Of a DNA stretch of 64,000 bases, positions 52,558 through 61,442 are shown piece after piece. The translations under genes were made by a program, and so were the position numbers. The notes under the pieces were generated by a model that saw only the letters and a list, made by a program, of their open reading frames with translations, did no database searches and was not told the origin of the DNA. The number at the start of each line of letters is the position of its first letter. The first letter of the stretch is position 1. The stretch comes from Phreatobacter cathodiphilus (GTDB lineage: Bacteria > Pseudomonadota > Alphaproteobacteria > Rhizobiales > Phreatobacteraceae), in assembly GCF_003008515.1 (NCBI RefSeq), contig NZ_CP027668.1:496001-560000 (forward strand), given 5' to 3'.

Positions 52558-52959
52558 ATGCCCAATGCGAGACGCGGCGAGATCGAGGCCGAGATCGGCG
52601 GCAGCCGCCGCCGCCTGGTGCTGACCCTGGGGGCCCTCGCCGAGCTCGAGGCCCATTTCGAGGCGGGCGACCTCGTCGAGCTCGCCGAGCGCTTCGGCAC
52701 CGGCCGGCTGGCGGCGCGCGACCTCGTCGCCGTCATCGCCGCAGGCCTGCGCGGCGCCGGCGAGACCATCACCGACCACGAGGTGTCGCGCCTCGCGGTC
52801 GCCGGCGGCGCCGCCGCCTATGCGCGCATCGTCTCCGACCTGCTCACCGCCACCTTCGGGGGCGGGGAGCCTGTTCCGGCCGCCGCAGGGGAGGGAGGGC
52901 AGGCGGCGCCCGGCGGCCCTTTCGCCGGTCCGCCGAGCCCCTTCCCTGGGACGAGGTGA
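52558..52959 (+). CDS. GTA gp10-like protein
   Basis: 133 residues. RRGEIEAEIGGSRRRLVLTLGALAELEAHFEAGDLVELAERF is the GTA gp10 (tail assembly chaperone N-terminal) family; Gly/Pro-rich tail. Stop overlaps the start of the next gene. Confidence 0.88.
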   Translation: MPNARRGEIEAEIGGSRRRLVLTLGALAELEAHFEAGDLVELAERFGTGRLAARDLVAVIAAGLRGAGETITDHEVSRLAVAGGAAAYARIVSDLLTATFGGGEPVPAAAGEGGQAAPGGPFAGPPSPFPGTR

Positions 52960-53117
52960 TGCGCCTCGCCCTCGGCGTCGTCGGCTGGACGCCCGCGGCC
53001 TTCTGGGGCGCGACCCCGCGCGAGCTCGCCGCCGCCATCGAGGGCCGGCTCGGGCGGACGGGCGGTGCGGTGGACCGCCCGACCCTCGACCGGCTGATGG
53101 CCGCCTATCCGGACTGA
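52959..53117 (+). CDS. phage tail assembly chaperone (gp10a)
   Basis: 52 residues from ATG 52959 (TGATG overlap; GTG 52956 possible). WTPAAFWGATPRELAAAIEG is the TAC_1 signature. Family members are often translated as an extension of gp10 by a frameshift; the overlap here would allow that, and the PLPWDEVM residues upstream belong to the family in this frame. Confidence 0.82.
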   Translation: MRLALGVVGWTPAAFWGATPRELAAAIEGRLGRTGGAVDRPTLDRLMAAYPD

Positions 53118-53127
53118 GGAGTTTCCC

Positions 53128-53718
53128 ATGACCACCGTCGACACGCTTTCCGTCGAGATCACCGCCGACACCTCCGCCTTCCGCCGCGAGATCGGCGAGG
53201 CCGACAAGCTGGCGCGCGGCTTCGGCACCTCCATGAGCCGCGCCTTCGCCAATGCGGTGGTGAAGGGCCAGGATCTCGGCTCGGTGATCTCGACCCTCGG
53301 CCAGCAGCTCTCGGCCATGGCCCTGCGCGCGGCGATCCGCCCCGTCACGGACGGGCTCTTCTCGTCGTTCCAGGACCTGCTGATGGGCTTTCGCGGGCTC
53401 GGCGCCGGCGTCACCGCGGAGGCGGGGCCGCTCTCCGGCCTGGTGCCCATGGCACGGGGCGGCGTCATCGCCGCGCCGACCTATTTTCCCATGCCGGGCG
53501 GACGCACCGGCCTGATGGGCGAGAGCGGCGCGGAGGCGGTGATGCCGCTCGCCCGCACCGCCGACGGACGGCTCGGCGTCGCCGCCGGCGGGGCCGGCGG
53601 GCGCCCCGCGGTGGTGGTCAACGTCACCGCCACGGATGCGGCGAGCTTCCGCCGCTCCGAGGCCGAGGTGACCGCCATGCTCGCGAGGGCCGTGGCGCGC
53701 GGGCGCCGCGGCCTGTGA
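53128..53718 (+). CDS. GTA gp11, tail tape measure protein
   Basis: 196 residues. TTVDTLSVEITADTSAFRREIGEADKLARGFG and a Gly-rich membrane-like middle, ending with a helical part. Sets tail length and crosses the envelope; short here, as in GTAs. Confidence 0.86.
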   Translation: MTTVDTLSVEITADTSAFRREIGEADKLARGFGTSMSRAFANAVVKGQDLGSVISTLGQQLSAMALRAAIRPVTDGLFSSFQDLLMGFRGLGAGVTAEAGPLSGLVPMARGGVIAAPTYFPMPGGRTGLMGESGAEAVMPLARTADGRLGVAAGGAGGRPAVVVNVTATDAASFRRSEAEVTAMLARAVARGRRGL

Positions 53719-53722
53719 CGGC

Positions 53723-53965
53723 TCAGGCCGCCTTCTCCATCACCGCGACGATCTCGTCGAGCAGGTGCAGGCGCTCCTTCTTCAGCTCCTCCGCGGCGTC
53801 GTCGGAGGCCGGCGCCACCTGGGCGTCGATGCGGTGAATCTCGCGATTGACGGCGTGATAGCGGTCAGCGAGCCGGGCGAAATGGGCATCCGTCTGCTTC
53901 AGTTTCGAGATCAGCCCCGCCTTCTCGGGGAATTCGGCGGCGAGTTCGTGGGGGGTGTGGCTCAC
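53723..53965 (-). CDS. DUF465 (YdcH-like) protein on the opposite strand
   Basis: 80 residues from GTG 53965 with AGGAGA upstream. SHTPHELAAEFPEKAGLISKLKQTDAHFARLADRYHAVNREIHRI is the DUF465 coiled-coil pattern. Host-type gene reading against the GTA genes between gp11 and gp12. Confidence 0.86.
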   Translation of the reverse strand: MSHTPHELAAEFPEKAGLISKLKQTDAHFARLADRYHAVNREIHRIDAQVAPASDDAAEELKKERLHLLDEIVAVMEKAA

Positions 53966-54048
53966 GCGATGGGTCTCCTGTTGCGTTCGCCGCACCATCG
54001 CCCGGCGCACCGCCGCCGGCCTTGTTCAGGATCAAGCGGAGACCCGCC

Positions 54049-54675
54049 ATGCAGGCCTTTCACGAGGTGACCTTCCCGCTCGACGTGGCGCTCGGCGCCT
54101 CCGGCGGCCCGGAGCGGCGCACCGACGTCGTCCTGCTCGGCTCGGGCCGCGAGGAGCGCAACGCCCGCTGGGCACATTCACGCCGCCGCTACGACGCCGG
54201 CTATGGGGTGAAGAGCCTCGCCGGCCTGCAGGCGGTGGTCGCCTTCTTCGAGGAGCGGCGCGGCCGCCTCCACGGCTTCCGCTTCCGCGACCGGCTGGAT
54301 CACGCCTCCTCCCAGCCCGGCGCGGCGCCGTCCCCCGCCGATCAGCCGATCGGCACGGGCGACGGCGAGACGTCGGGATTCGCCCTCGCCAAGACCTACG
54401 GCCTCGGCCCCGGTGCCTATGTCAGGCCCATCGCCAAGCCGGTGGCCGGCACGGTGCGGGTGGCGGTGGCCGGCGTCGAGACGGCGGCGTTCACGCTCGA
54501 TGCGACGACCGGGCTGGTGACGCTCGCCGCCCCGCCCCCCGACGGCGCGGCCGTGACGGCGGGCTTCCTCTTCGACGTGCCCGTGCGCTTCGACACCGAC
54601 CGGCTCGACGTCAACCTCACCTCCTTCGCGGCGGGGGAGATCCCCTCCATCCCGCTGGTCGAGATCAGGGTGTGA
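54049..54675 (+). CDS. GTA gp12, distal tail protein (TIGR02217)
   Basis: 208 residues. AFHEVTFPLDVALGASGGPERRTDVVLLGSGREERNARWAHSRRRYDAGYGVKSL, cut here into its two conserved parts, and FFEERRGRLHGFRFRD are the TIGR02217 signature. Forms the distal tail ring. Confidence 0.93.
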   Translation: MQAFHEVTFPLDVALGASGGPERRTDVVLLGSGREERNARWAHSRRRYDAGYGVKSLAGLQAVVAFFEERRGRLHGFRFRDRLDHASSQPGAAPSPADQPIGTGDGETSGFALAKTYGLGPGAYVRPIAKPVAGTVRVAVAGVETAAFTLDATTGLVTLAAPPPDGAAVTAGFLFDVPVRFDTDRLDVNLTSFAAGEIPSIPLVEIRV

Positions 54676-54678
54676 ACC

Positions 54679-55569
54679 ATGCGCGCCATTCCTCCCGCCC
54701 TGCAGGCTCGCCTCGACGCCGGCTGCACCACCCTCGCCACATGCTGGATCCTCCGGCGCCGCGACGGGGTGGTCCTCGGCTTCACCGATCATGACGGCGA
54801 CCTCGTCGTCGCCGGCGTCACCTGCCGGGCCGCCAGCGGCTTCGACGCCACCGCGGCCGCCGAGAAGCTGGGCTTCGCCGCCGGCACCGCCGAGATCGCC
54901 GGCGCCCTGGTGGACGAGGCCGTCTCCGCCGCCGACATCCGCGCCGGGCGCTATGACGGCGCCAGGGTCGAGGTCCATTGCGTCGACTGGACCGATCCGG
55001 CGCTCGCCGTTCTGTTGCGGGTGATGATGCTCGGCGCCGTCACCCGCGAGGGGCCCGCCTTCCGCGCCGAGCTCCGCTCGCTCGCCGCCGCCCTCGACGT
55101 CGAGCGCGGCCGGCTGTTCACACCGCGCTGCGGAGCCGATCTCGGCGATGCCCGCTGCGGCGTCGACCTCGCCGCGCCCGGCCGCTACGGCGCCGGAACC
55201 GTGGTCCGCCTGGCCGAAGAGGCGCCCGTCATCGCCGGCCTTGCCGGGCTCTCGGCGGACGACCTCGTCGGCGGCCGGCTCACCGTCGCGAGCGGGGCGG
55301 CCGCGGGCTTCGCCGTCGAGATCGCCGCGGCGACGGTGGTGACCGACGGGATGAAGCTCACCCTCTGGCAGATGCCGCCGGAAGCGCTCGCCGTCGATGA
55401 CGCCGTCGCCGTCACCGTCGGCTGCGACAAGGCCTTCGCCACCTGCCGCGACCGCTTCGCCAATGCCGCCAACTTCCGCGGCTTCCCGCATATGCCGGGG
55501 ATCGACCGCATCGTCTCCGTGCCGCTGCCCGGCGAGGGCGGCCACGACGGGGCGGTGTCGGGGCGGTAG
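54679..55569 (+). CDS. GTA gp13, baseplate hub (DUF2163/TIGR02218)
   Basis: 296 residues. LDAGCTTLATCWILRRRDGVVLGFTDHDGDL starts DUF2163; the end FATCRDRFANAANFRGFPHMPGID is the Phage_BR0599 domain with paired cysteines. Tail-hub protein. Confidence 0.93.
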   Translation: MRAIPPALQARLDAGCTTLATCWILRRRDGVVLGFTDHDGDLVVAGVTCRAASGFDATAAAEKLGFAAGTAEIAGALVDEAVSAADIRAGRYDGARVEVHCVDWTDPALAVLLRVMMLGAVTREGPAFRAELRSLAAALDVERGRLFTPRCGADLGDARCGVDLAAPGRYGAGTVVRLAEEAPVIAGLAGLSADDLVGGRLTVASGAAAGFAVEIAAATVVTDGMKLTLWQMPPEALAVDDAVAVTVGCDKAFATCRDRFANAANFRGFPHMPGIDRIVSVPLPGEGGHDGAVSGR

Positions 55570-55582
55570 CCCCGTCGCATCG

Positions 55583-55697
55583 GCCCCTCACCCCGACCCT
55601 CTCCCCGCAGGCGGAGAGAGGGGGACTTCGACGTCCTGTCCGCCTCTCTCCATGGCCCGTCAGGCTCCACGTCACCTCTCCCCGCCGGGGTGAGGTG
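55583..55697. repeat. two GC-rich intergenic palindromes
   Basis: CCCCTCACCCCGACCCTCTC..GGCGGAGAGAGGGGGAC (55583-55624) and CACCTC...GAGGTG (55673-55697), in the gap before gp14. Confidence 0.6.
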
Positions 55698-55806
55698 AAG
55701 CGGCAACGTCTCTGCGCCCGCTTCAGACGCGCGGTCAGAGGGCGGAGGGCGAGGGTCGTCTCGTGTTCCCGCGCCCAGCCCAGCCCACGACACCCCGGAT
55801 CACCCC

Positions 55807-56250
55807 ATGCCGACACGCTCCGCCATCGTCGCCGCCGCGCGCGGCTGGCTCGGCACGCCCTACCGCCACCAGGCCTCCCTCCATGGCATCGGCTGCGACT
55901 GCCTCGGCCTCGTCCGCGGGGTCTGGCGGCAGGTGATCGGCCCGGAACCGGTCTTCGTGCCGCCCTACACGCCCGACTGGGCTGAGGCCCACGGCCACGA
56001 GACGCTGGCGGAAGCCGCGCGGCGCCACCTCGTCGAGGTGGATGCGGGGGAGGCGCGGCCCGGCGACGTCGTCCTGTTCCGCTGGCGCGACGGCTTTCCC
56101 GCCAAGCACTGCGCCATCCTCACGGGGCCGACGACGCTGATCCACGCCCATGACGGCGCGGCGGTGGCCGAGATCGTCTTCCAGCCCTGGTGGCGCCGAC
56201 GCCTCGCCTACGCCTTCGCCTTTCCGCACCTCGCGCCGGAGACCGCCTGA
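55807..56250 (+). CDS. GTA gp14, NlpC/P60 cell-wall peptidase
   Basis: 147 residues. Cys32 in GIGCDCLGLVRGVW is the nucleophile; KHCAIL supplies His. Cuts peptidoglycan during delivery. Stop overlaps the gp15 ATG. Confidence 0.92.
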   Translation: MPTRSAIVAAARGWLGTPYRHQASLHGIGCDCLGLVRGVWRQVIGPEPVFVPPYTPDWAEAHGHETLAEAARRHLVEVDAGEARPGDVVLFRWRDGFPAKHCAILTGPTTLIHAHDGAAVAEIVFQPWWRRRLAYAFAFPHLAPETA

Positions 56251-59200
56251 TGGCCGCCCTCGTCCTCTCGCTTGCCGGCGCCACGCTCGGCGGCAGTTTC
56301 GGCGCCGCCGGCGTCGTGGCCGGCCGCCTCGCCGGGGCGCTGGCCGGCGCTGTGATCGACCGGGCCCTGTTTGGCGCCCGCCCGCCGGACGGGCCGCGGC
56401 TGAAGGATCTCGACGTCCTCTCTTCCACCGAGGGCGCGCCGATCCCGCGCGTCTACGGGCGCATGCGCGTCGCCGGCCAGGTCGTCTGGGCGACGAAGCT
56501 GACTGAACAGGCCGCCGGCGGCGGCAAGGGGGCCTCGCGCGGGCGCAGCTACAGCTACACCGCCAATTTCGCCGTCGGGCTCTGCGAGGGGCCGATCGCG
56601 GGCGTCGGCCGCATCTGGGCCGACGGCAAGGAGCTCGACCAGGCGGGGCTGACCATCCGCGTCCACCGCGGCACCGAGGACCAGCCGGCCGATCCGCTCA
56701 TCGTCGCCAAGGAGGGCGCCGGCGATACGCCGGCCTATCGCGGCCTGGCCTACGTGGTCTTCGAGAATCTGCCGCTGGACGATTTCGGCAGCCGCATCCC
56801 GCAGCTCACCTGCGAGGTGATCCGGCCGGTCGGGGCGCTGGAGGAGATGGTCCGCGCCCTCGTCGTCATCCCCGGCGCCACCGAATTCGGCTACGAACCG
56901 GCGGTCCACGTTCGCGACTACGGCTACGGCCGCTCGGCGCCCGAGACGCGCCACACGACCCGCGACGGCTCCGATTTCACCGTGGCGCTGGACGAGGCGC
57001 AGGCGCTCTGCCCGAACCTCGAATCGGTCTCTCTGGTGGTGGCCTGGTTCGGCGACGACCTCCGGGCGGGCCGGTGCACCATCCGTCCCGCCGTGGAGCG
57101 GCGCGACAAGGAGGTTGCGGGCCTCGTCTGGGAGGCGGCCGGCGAGACGCGCGCCACCGCCCGGCTGGTCAGCGAAGTGGACGGACGCCCGTCCTATGGC
57201 GGCTCGCCCTCCGATGCCACGGTCGTCCGCGCCATCCGCGACCTCGGCGCGCGCGGGCTGAAGGTGACGCTGATCCCCTTCGTCATGATGGACGTGCCGG
57301 CGGAGAACGCGCTGCCCGATCCCTGGACCGGGGCCGACGGCCAGCCGCCGCACCCCTGGCGCGGCCGCATCACCTGCACCCCGGCGCCCGGCCGTCCAGG
57401 GTCCACCGACGGCGCCGCGGCGGCGGCGGAGGAGGTGGCGGACTTCCTCGGCACGGCGGCTGCGTCCGACTTCACCGTGGCCGGTGACGCGGTCGCCTAT
57501 GCCGGCCCGGAAGAGTGGCGCTATCGCCGCTTCGTCCTGCACCTCGCCGCCCTCGCCAAGGCCGCCGGCGGCGTCGACGCCTTCCTCCTGGGCTCCGAGA
57601 TGGTGGGTCTGACGCGGGTGCGCGGCGCCGCCGGCCATCCCTTCGTCCAGGGGCTCGCCGATCTTGCCGGAGAGGTGAGGGCGCTGCTGCCCGACGCCAT
57701 CCTCTCCTATGCCGCCGACTGGACCGAATATGGCGGCCAGGCCCGCGGCGTCGACCTCGACTTCCCCCTCGACCCGCTCTGGGCCCATGCGGACATCGGC
57801 GCGGTCGGCATCGACTGGTACGCCCCGCTCGCCGACCGGCGCGACGACACGCCGGGCACGCCCTACGGCGTCGCGGCACTGGCGGAAGGCTTTGCCGGCG
57901 GCGAGGGCTTCGACTGGTACTATGCCTCCGACCTCGACCGCGCCGCCGGAACCCGCACGCCGATCACCGACGGGCTCGGCAAGCCCTGGGTCTTCCGCCA
58001 GAAGGACCTCGTTTCCTGGTGGTCGGAGGAGCACCGGCCGCGCCTCGGCGGCGTCGAGACGGCGCCGACCGCCTGGGTGCCCCGGTCGAAGCCGGTCTGG
58101 CTCACCGAACTCGGCTTTCCCGCCGTCGACCGCGGCGCCAACCGCCCCTCGGTCTTCCCCGACCCGAAGTCGAGCGAGAGCGGCCTGCCGCCCTTCTCCT
58201 CCGGCGACCGCGACGACCTGATCCAGCGCCGCGCCCTGGAGGCCGTGCTCTCCCGCCTCGACCCGGCCTTCGGCGGCACGGCGGAAGCGAACCCCGTCTC
58301 GCCGGCCTATGGCGGGCCCATGGTCGACCCGGCGCGCATCGCGCTCTGGGCTTTCGACGCCCGGCCCTGGCCGGCTTTTCCGCGCGCCGGCGACGTCTGG
58401 GCCGACGGCGCCAACTGGGAGACCGGCCACTGGCTCAACGGCCGGCTCGGCTCGGCCCCGGTCGGCGACCTCATGCGGGCCGTTCTCGGCGAGTACGGCG
58501 TCGCCGCCGTCGAGGCGGGAGAGGTGGAGGGTGTGCTCGACGGTTTCTCCATCGACCGGCCGATGAGCGCCCGCGACGCGCTGGAGGGCATCGCCCGCGC
58601 CTTCGGCGTCGAGGCGGTGGAACGCGGCGAGGGTCTCGTCCTGCTGGGCCGCGCCGGGCCGCCGGTGGCGAGCCTCGAAGCGGATGGCCTGGTCGACGAG
58701 GAGGAGCGCCATCCGCTCTCGGTGACGCGCTCCGAGACGGCCGACCTGCCGGCGGAGCTCTCCATCGCCTTCGCCGAGACCGACGCCGACTTCCGCGCCA
58801 CCGCCGTCACCAGCCGGCGCATCGTCGGCGGGGCGGACCGCGTCTCGGGCCTGTCGCTGTCGGCAGCCGCCGACCCCGGCGAGATGGCGCTGCGCGGCGA
58901 GGCGCTGCTGCACCGGCTCTGGGCCGCCCGCGATAAGGCGACCTTCGCCCTGCCGCCCTCGGCGCTGCGCCTCGAACCCGGGGACGCCGTCACCATGTCC
59001 GGTCAGGAGGGCCCCGCCGCGTTCCGCCTCACCACCCTCGAGGGTGGCCTGATGCGCCGCGCCGAGGCCGAGAGCTTGGCCCCGCCGGTCCGGGCGCGGC
59101 GGCCGCGATCGGCGCGGCGCGGCTATGAGGGGCCGGCGGCAACCGGCGCGCCGGCCGTCGCCATCCTCGCCCTGCCGCCGCTGACCGAGGCCGAACCGGT

Positions 59201-60080
59201 ACCGCTAGCCTTCTGCGCCGTCAGCGCCGATCCCTGGCGCGGTCCCTACACGGTCTGGCGCGGCGGCGAGGGCCTCGGTGACGAGGCCGTCGGCACGCTG
59301 CAGCGACCCTCGCTGATGGGCCGCACCCTGACCGCGCTCGCCGCCGGCGATCCCTGGCGCTGGGACCGCCACGCCTCCGTCACGGTGGAACTCGTCACCG
59401 GGGCGCTCGCCGGCCAGCCGGAGGCGGCGGTGCTCGGCGGCGCCAACGGTCTGGCGCTTCGCCATCCCGCCGGCGGCTGGGAGGTGCTGCAGTTCCGCGA
59501 CGCGGCCCTGGTGGCCGAGCGGAGTTGGGTGCTCTCCCGGCTCATCCGCGGCCAGCGCGGCACCGAGCATCTCACCGGTCCCGTGCCGGCGGGGGCAAGC
59601 GTCGTCCTGCTCGACGGGCCGCTGGTGTCCCTCGGCAGCGGGCTCGACCTCGTGGGACGGCCCTTCCGCTGGCGCATCGGCTCCTCCGTCCTGCTCGCCG
59701 CCGATCCCGCCATGGCCGAGGTGGAGGCCGCCGCCGACATGACCGCGCTCACCCCCTTCGCGCCGGTGCATGCGAGGGCGCGGCGCGAGGCGGCGGGAAT
59801 CCGCATCTCATGGGCCCGCCGCACCCGCCTCGGCGGCGACGGCTGGGACATGGCGGAGGTCGGCCTCGGCGAGGCGGCCGAACGCTATCGCCTCACCATC
59901 CGCGCCGCCGACGGGGCGCCGATCCGCGACGTGGAGACCACGGCGCCGTCCCACCTCTACCCCGCCGCCGACGAGGCCGCCGATTTCGGCGCGCCGCAGT
60001 CGGTCCTCCGCCTCACCGTCGCGCAGGTCTCGGCGGTGGCCGGACCCGGCCATCCGCTCGACGCCGTCCTCGCCGTCTGA
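56250..60080 (+). CDS. GTA gp15, large tail fibre/host-recognition protein
   Basis: 1276 residues, by far the longest gene here. N-terminal VLSLAGATLGGSFGAAGVVAGRLAGALAGAVID glycine-rich helix, LSSTEGAPIPRVYGRMRVAGQVVWATKL, a GTA TIM-barrel-like part (about 400-760; LGSEMVGLTRVRG; VWLTELGFPAVDRG), then a tail-associated domain. The megatron of GTAs, attaching to the recipient surface. Overlaps the gp14 stop by 1 base. Confidence 0.94.
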   Translation: MAALVLSLAGATLGGSFGAAGVVAGRLAGALAGAVIDRALFGARPPDGPRLKDLDVLSSTEGAPIPRVYGRMRVAGQVVWATKLTEQAAGGGKGASRGRSYSYTANFAVGLCEGPIAGVGRIWADGKELDQAGLTIRVHRGTEDQPADPLIVAKEGAGDTPAYRGLAYVVFENLPLDDFGSRIPQLTCEVIRPVGALEEMVRALVVIPGATEFGYEPAVHVRDYGYGRSAPETRHTTRDGSDFTVALDEAQALCPNLESVSLVVAWFGDDLRAGRCTIRPAVERRDKEVAGLVWEAAGETRATARLVSEVDGRPSYGGSPSDATVVRAIRDLGARGLKVTLIPFVMMDVPAENALPDPWTGADGQPPHPWRGRITCTPAPGRPGSTDGAAAAAEEVADFLGTAAASDFTVAGDAVAYAGPEEWRYRRFVLHLAALAKAAGGVDAFLLGSEMVGLTRVRGAAGHPFVQGLADLAGEVRALLPDAILSYAADWTEYGGQARGVDLDFPLDPLWAHADIGAVGIDWYAPLADRRDDTPGTPYGVAALAEGFAGGEGFDWYYASDLDRAAGTRTPITDGLGKPWVFRQKDLVSWWSEEHRPRLGGVETAPTAWVPRSKPVWLTELGFPAVDRGANRPSVFPDPKSSESGLPPFSSGDRDDLIQRRALEAVLSRLDPAFGGTAEANPVSPAYGGPMVDPARIALWAFDARPWPAFPRAGDVWADGANWETGHWLNGRLGSAPVGDLMRAVLGEYGVAAVEAGEVEGVLDGFSIDRPMSARDALEGIARAFGVEAVERGEGLVLLGRAGPPVASLEADGLVDEEERHPLSVTRSETADLPAELSIAFAETDADFRATAVTSRRIVGGADRVSGLSLSAAADPGEMALRGEALLHRLWAARDKATFALPPSALRLEPGDAVTMSGQEGPAAFRLTTLEGGLMRRAEAESLAPPVRARRPRSARRGYEGPAATGAPAVAILALPPLTEAEPVPLAFCAVSADPWRGPYTVWRGGEGLGDEAVGTLQRPSLMGRTLTALAAGDPWRWDRHASVTVELVTGALAGQPEAAVLGGANGLALRHPAGGWEVLQFRDAALVAERSWVLSRLIRGQRGTEHLTGPVPAGASVVLLDGPLVSLGSGLDLVGRPFRWRIGSSVLLAADPAMAEVEAAADMTALTPFAPVHARARREAAGIRISWARRTRLGGDGWDMAEVGLGEAAERYRLTIRAADGAPIRDVETTAPSHLYPAADEAADFGAPQSVLRLTVAQVSAVAGPGHPLDAVLAV

Positions 60081-60120
60081 CCGCCGACGCTTCACCTTCA
60101 CCCCAGCACAGGAGCCGCAT

Positions 60121-60339
60121 ATGTCCGACCTCTCCACCCTCAAGCCGATCCTCGCCAGCCGCACCGTCTGGTCGAGCCTCGTCGGCCTCTTCTGCCTCCT
60201 CGCCTCCGTCTTCGGTGTCGAGACCCAGCTCATCGACCAGGGCGCGCTCACCGAGGCGCTGCTCCAGGCCGCCACCGGCGTGAGCTTCGCCGGCGCCATC
60301 GTCTTCCGGGTGATGGCCAGCACGAAGCTGACACGGTGA
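60121..60339 (+). CDS. holin-like two-helix membrane protein after gp15
   Basis: 72 residues. Two hydrophobic segments (VWSSLVGLFCLLASVFGV and AATGVSFAGAIVFRVMAS) and a short basic end, as in small phage proteins placed next to lysins. Candidate for the pore that lets the GTA exit; no endolysin next to it. Confidence 0.55.
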   Translation: MSDLSTLKPILASRTVWSSLVGLFCLLASVFGVETQLIDQGALTEALLQAATGVSFAGAIVFRVMASTKLTR

Positions 60340-60427
60340 CGCGCTCACGCCATCCTGAACAGCCATTCATCCGGGGTTCAGACCGCGCCACTAGCGTGAC
60401 CGGCTCATCGGCCTGCGACAGTCCCTC

Positions 60428-60730
60428 ATGCCCCTTGCACGCACATCCGCGCTCGCGTTCGCCCTGGCGGTTTCCGCCGGGCCGGCGCTCGCGCAGATGG
60501 CGTGCCTGTCGCCGGCCGAGCGGCGCTCCGCCATCGCCGACGGCCAGGCCATCCCGCTCTCCCAGGCGCAGCGCGCGCTGCGCGCCGAGCATCGCGGCGA
60601 GGTCATCAATGCGCGGCTCTGCCGTGCCGGCAACCAGCTCGTCTACCTGCTGACAGTCGTCGCCCGCCATGGCAAGGTCGTGCGCGTGCGCATCGACGCG
60701 ACGAACGGTCAGATCGTCCAGGTGCGCTAG
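60428..60730 (+). CDS. periplasmic PepSY-type protein, FeuN-like by position
   Basis: 100 residues with signal peptide (ARTSALAFALAVSAGPALAQ). A PepSY-like end (RAEHRGEVINARLCRAGNQLVYLLTVVARHGKVVRVRIDATNGQIVQVR, given in parts). In rhizobia a small periplasmic inhibitor, FeuN, precedes feuPQ; the position here fits. 30 bases before the regulator gene. Confidence 0.72.
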   Translation: MPLARTSALAFALAVSAGPALAQMACLSPAERRSAIADGQAIPLSQAQRALRAEHRGEVINARLCRAGNQLVYLLTVVARHGKVVRVRIDATNGQIVQVR

Positions 60731-60760
60731 CCTTCGGGCCAGATTTCAGGAGACCTTCCC

Positions 60761-61441
60761 TTGCGCCTGCTCGTCGTCGAGGACGATCCGGATCTCAACC
60801 GGCAGATCACCACCGCTTTGACCGATGCCGGCTATGTCGTCGACAGGGCCTTCGACGGCGAGGAGGGCTACTATCTCGGCGACAGCGAGCCCTACGACGC
60901 CGTCGTGCTCGACATCGGCCTGCCGAAGATGGACGGCATCTCCGTGCTCGAGCAGTGGCGCCGCTCCGGCCGCACCATGCCGGTGCTGATTCTCACCGCC
61001 CGCGACCGCTGGTCCGACAAGGTGCAGGGCTTCGACGCCGGCGCCGACGACTATGTCGCCAAGCCTTTCCACATGGAGGAGGTGCTGGCCCGCCTGCGCG
61101 CCCTGCTGCGCCGCGTCGCCGGCCAGGCCACCAACGATTTCAACTGCGGCCCGGTGCGCCTCGACGCCCGCGCCGGCCGTGTCACCGTCGACGGCAATCC
61201 GGTGAAGCTGACCTCGCACGAGTACCGCCTGCTGGCCTATCTCATGCACCAGCAGGGCAAGGTCGTCTCGCGGACGGAGCTGGTCGAGCACATCTACGAT
61301 CAGGATTTCGATCGCGATTCCAACACGATCGAGGTCTTCATCGGCCGTCTGCGCAAGAAGCTCGGCGTCGAGGTGATCCAGACGGTGAGGGGCCTCGGTT
61401 ATATCCTCCAGCCGCCGACGCAGCCCGCCGCGAGCCCCTGA
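60761..61441 (+). CDS. feuP: OmpR/PhoP-family response regulator (FeuP-like)
   Basis: 226 residues from TTG 60761 (CAGGAGA upstream). Receiver with Asp51 phosphorylation site (VVLDIGLPKMDG), KPF motif, and the winged HTH (LTSHEYRLLAYLMHQQGKVVSRTELVEHIYD). Pairs with the following kinase. In rhizobia FeuP controls envelope and glucan-export genes; gene name by similarity and context. Confidence 0.88.
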   Translation: MRLLVVEDDPDLNRQITTALTDAGYVVDRAFDGEEGYYLGDSEPYDAVVLDIGLPKMDGISVLEQWRRSGRTMPVLILTARDRWSDKVQGFDAGADDYVAKPFHMEEVLARLRALLRRVAGQATNDFNCGPVRLDARAGRVTVDGNPVKLTSHEYRLLAYLMHQQGKVVSRTELVEHIYDQDFDRDSNTIEVFIGRLRKKLGVEVIQTVRGLGYILQPPTQPAASP

Positions 61442-61442
61442 C

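Noticed and set aside
56208-58913. 901-codon minus-strand frame opposite gp15
   Set aside because: Shadow of gp15: repetitive Arg/Gly/Ala sequence, no family pattern.
27045-60339. Intact temperate prophage
   Set aside because: No repressor, phage integrase or replication genes outside the island; g1-g15 order and host-like GC fit a domesticated GTA. Not excluded: a defective prophage of the same ancestry.
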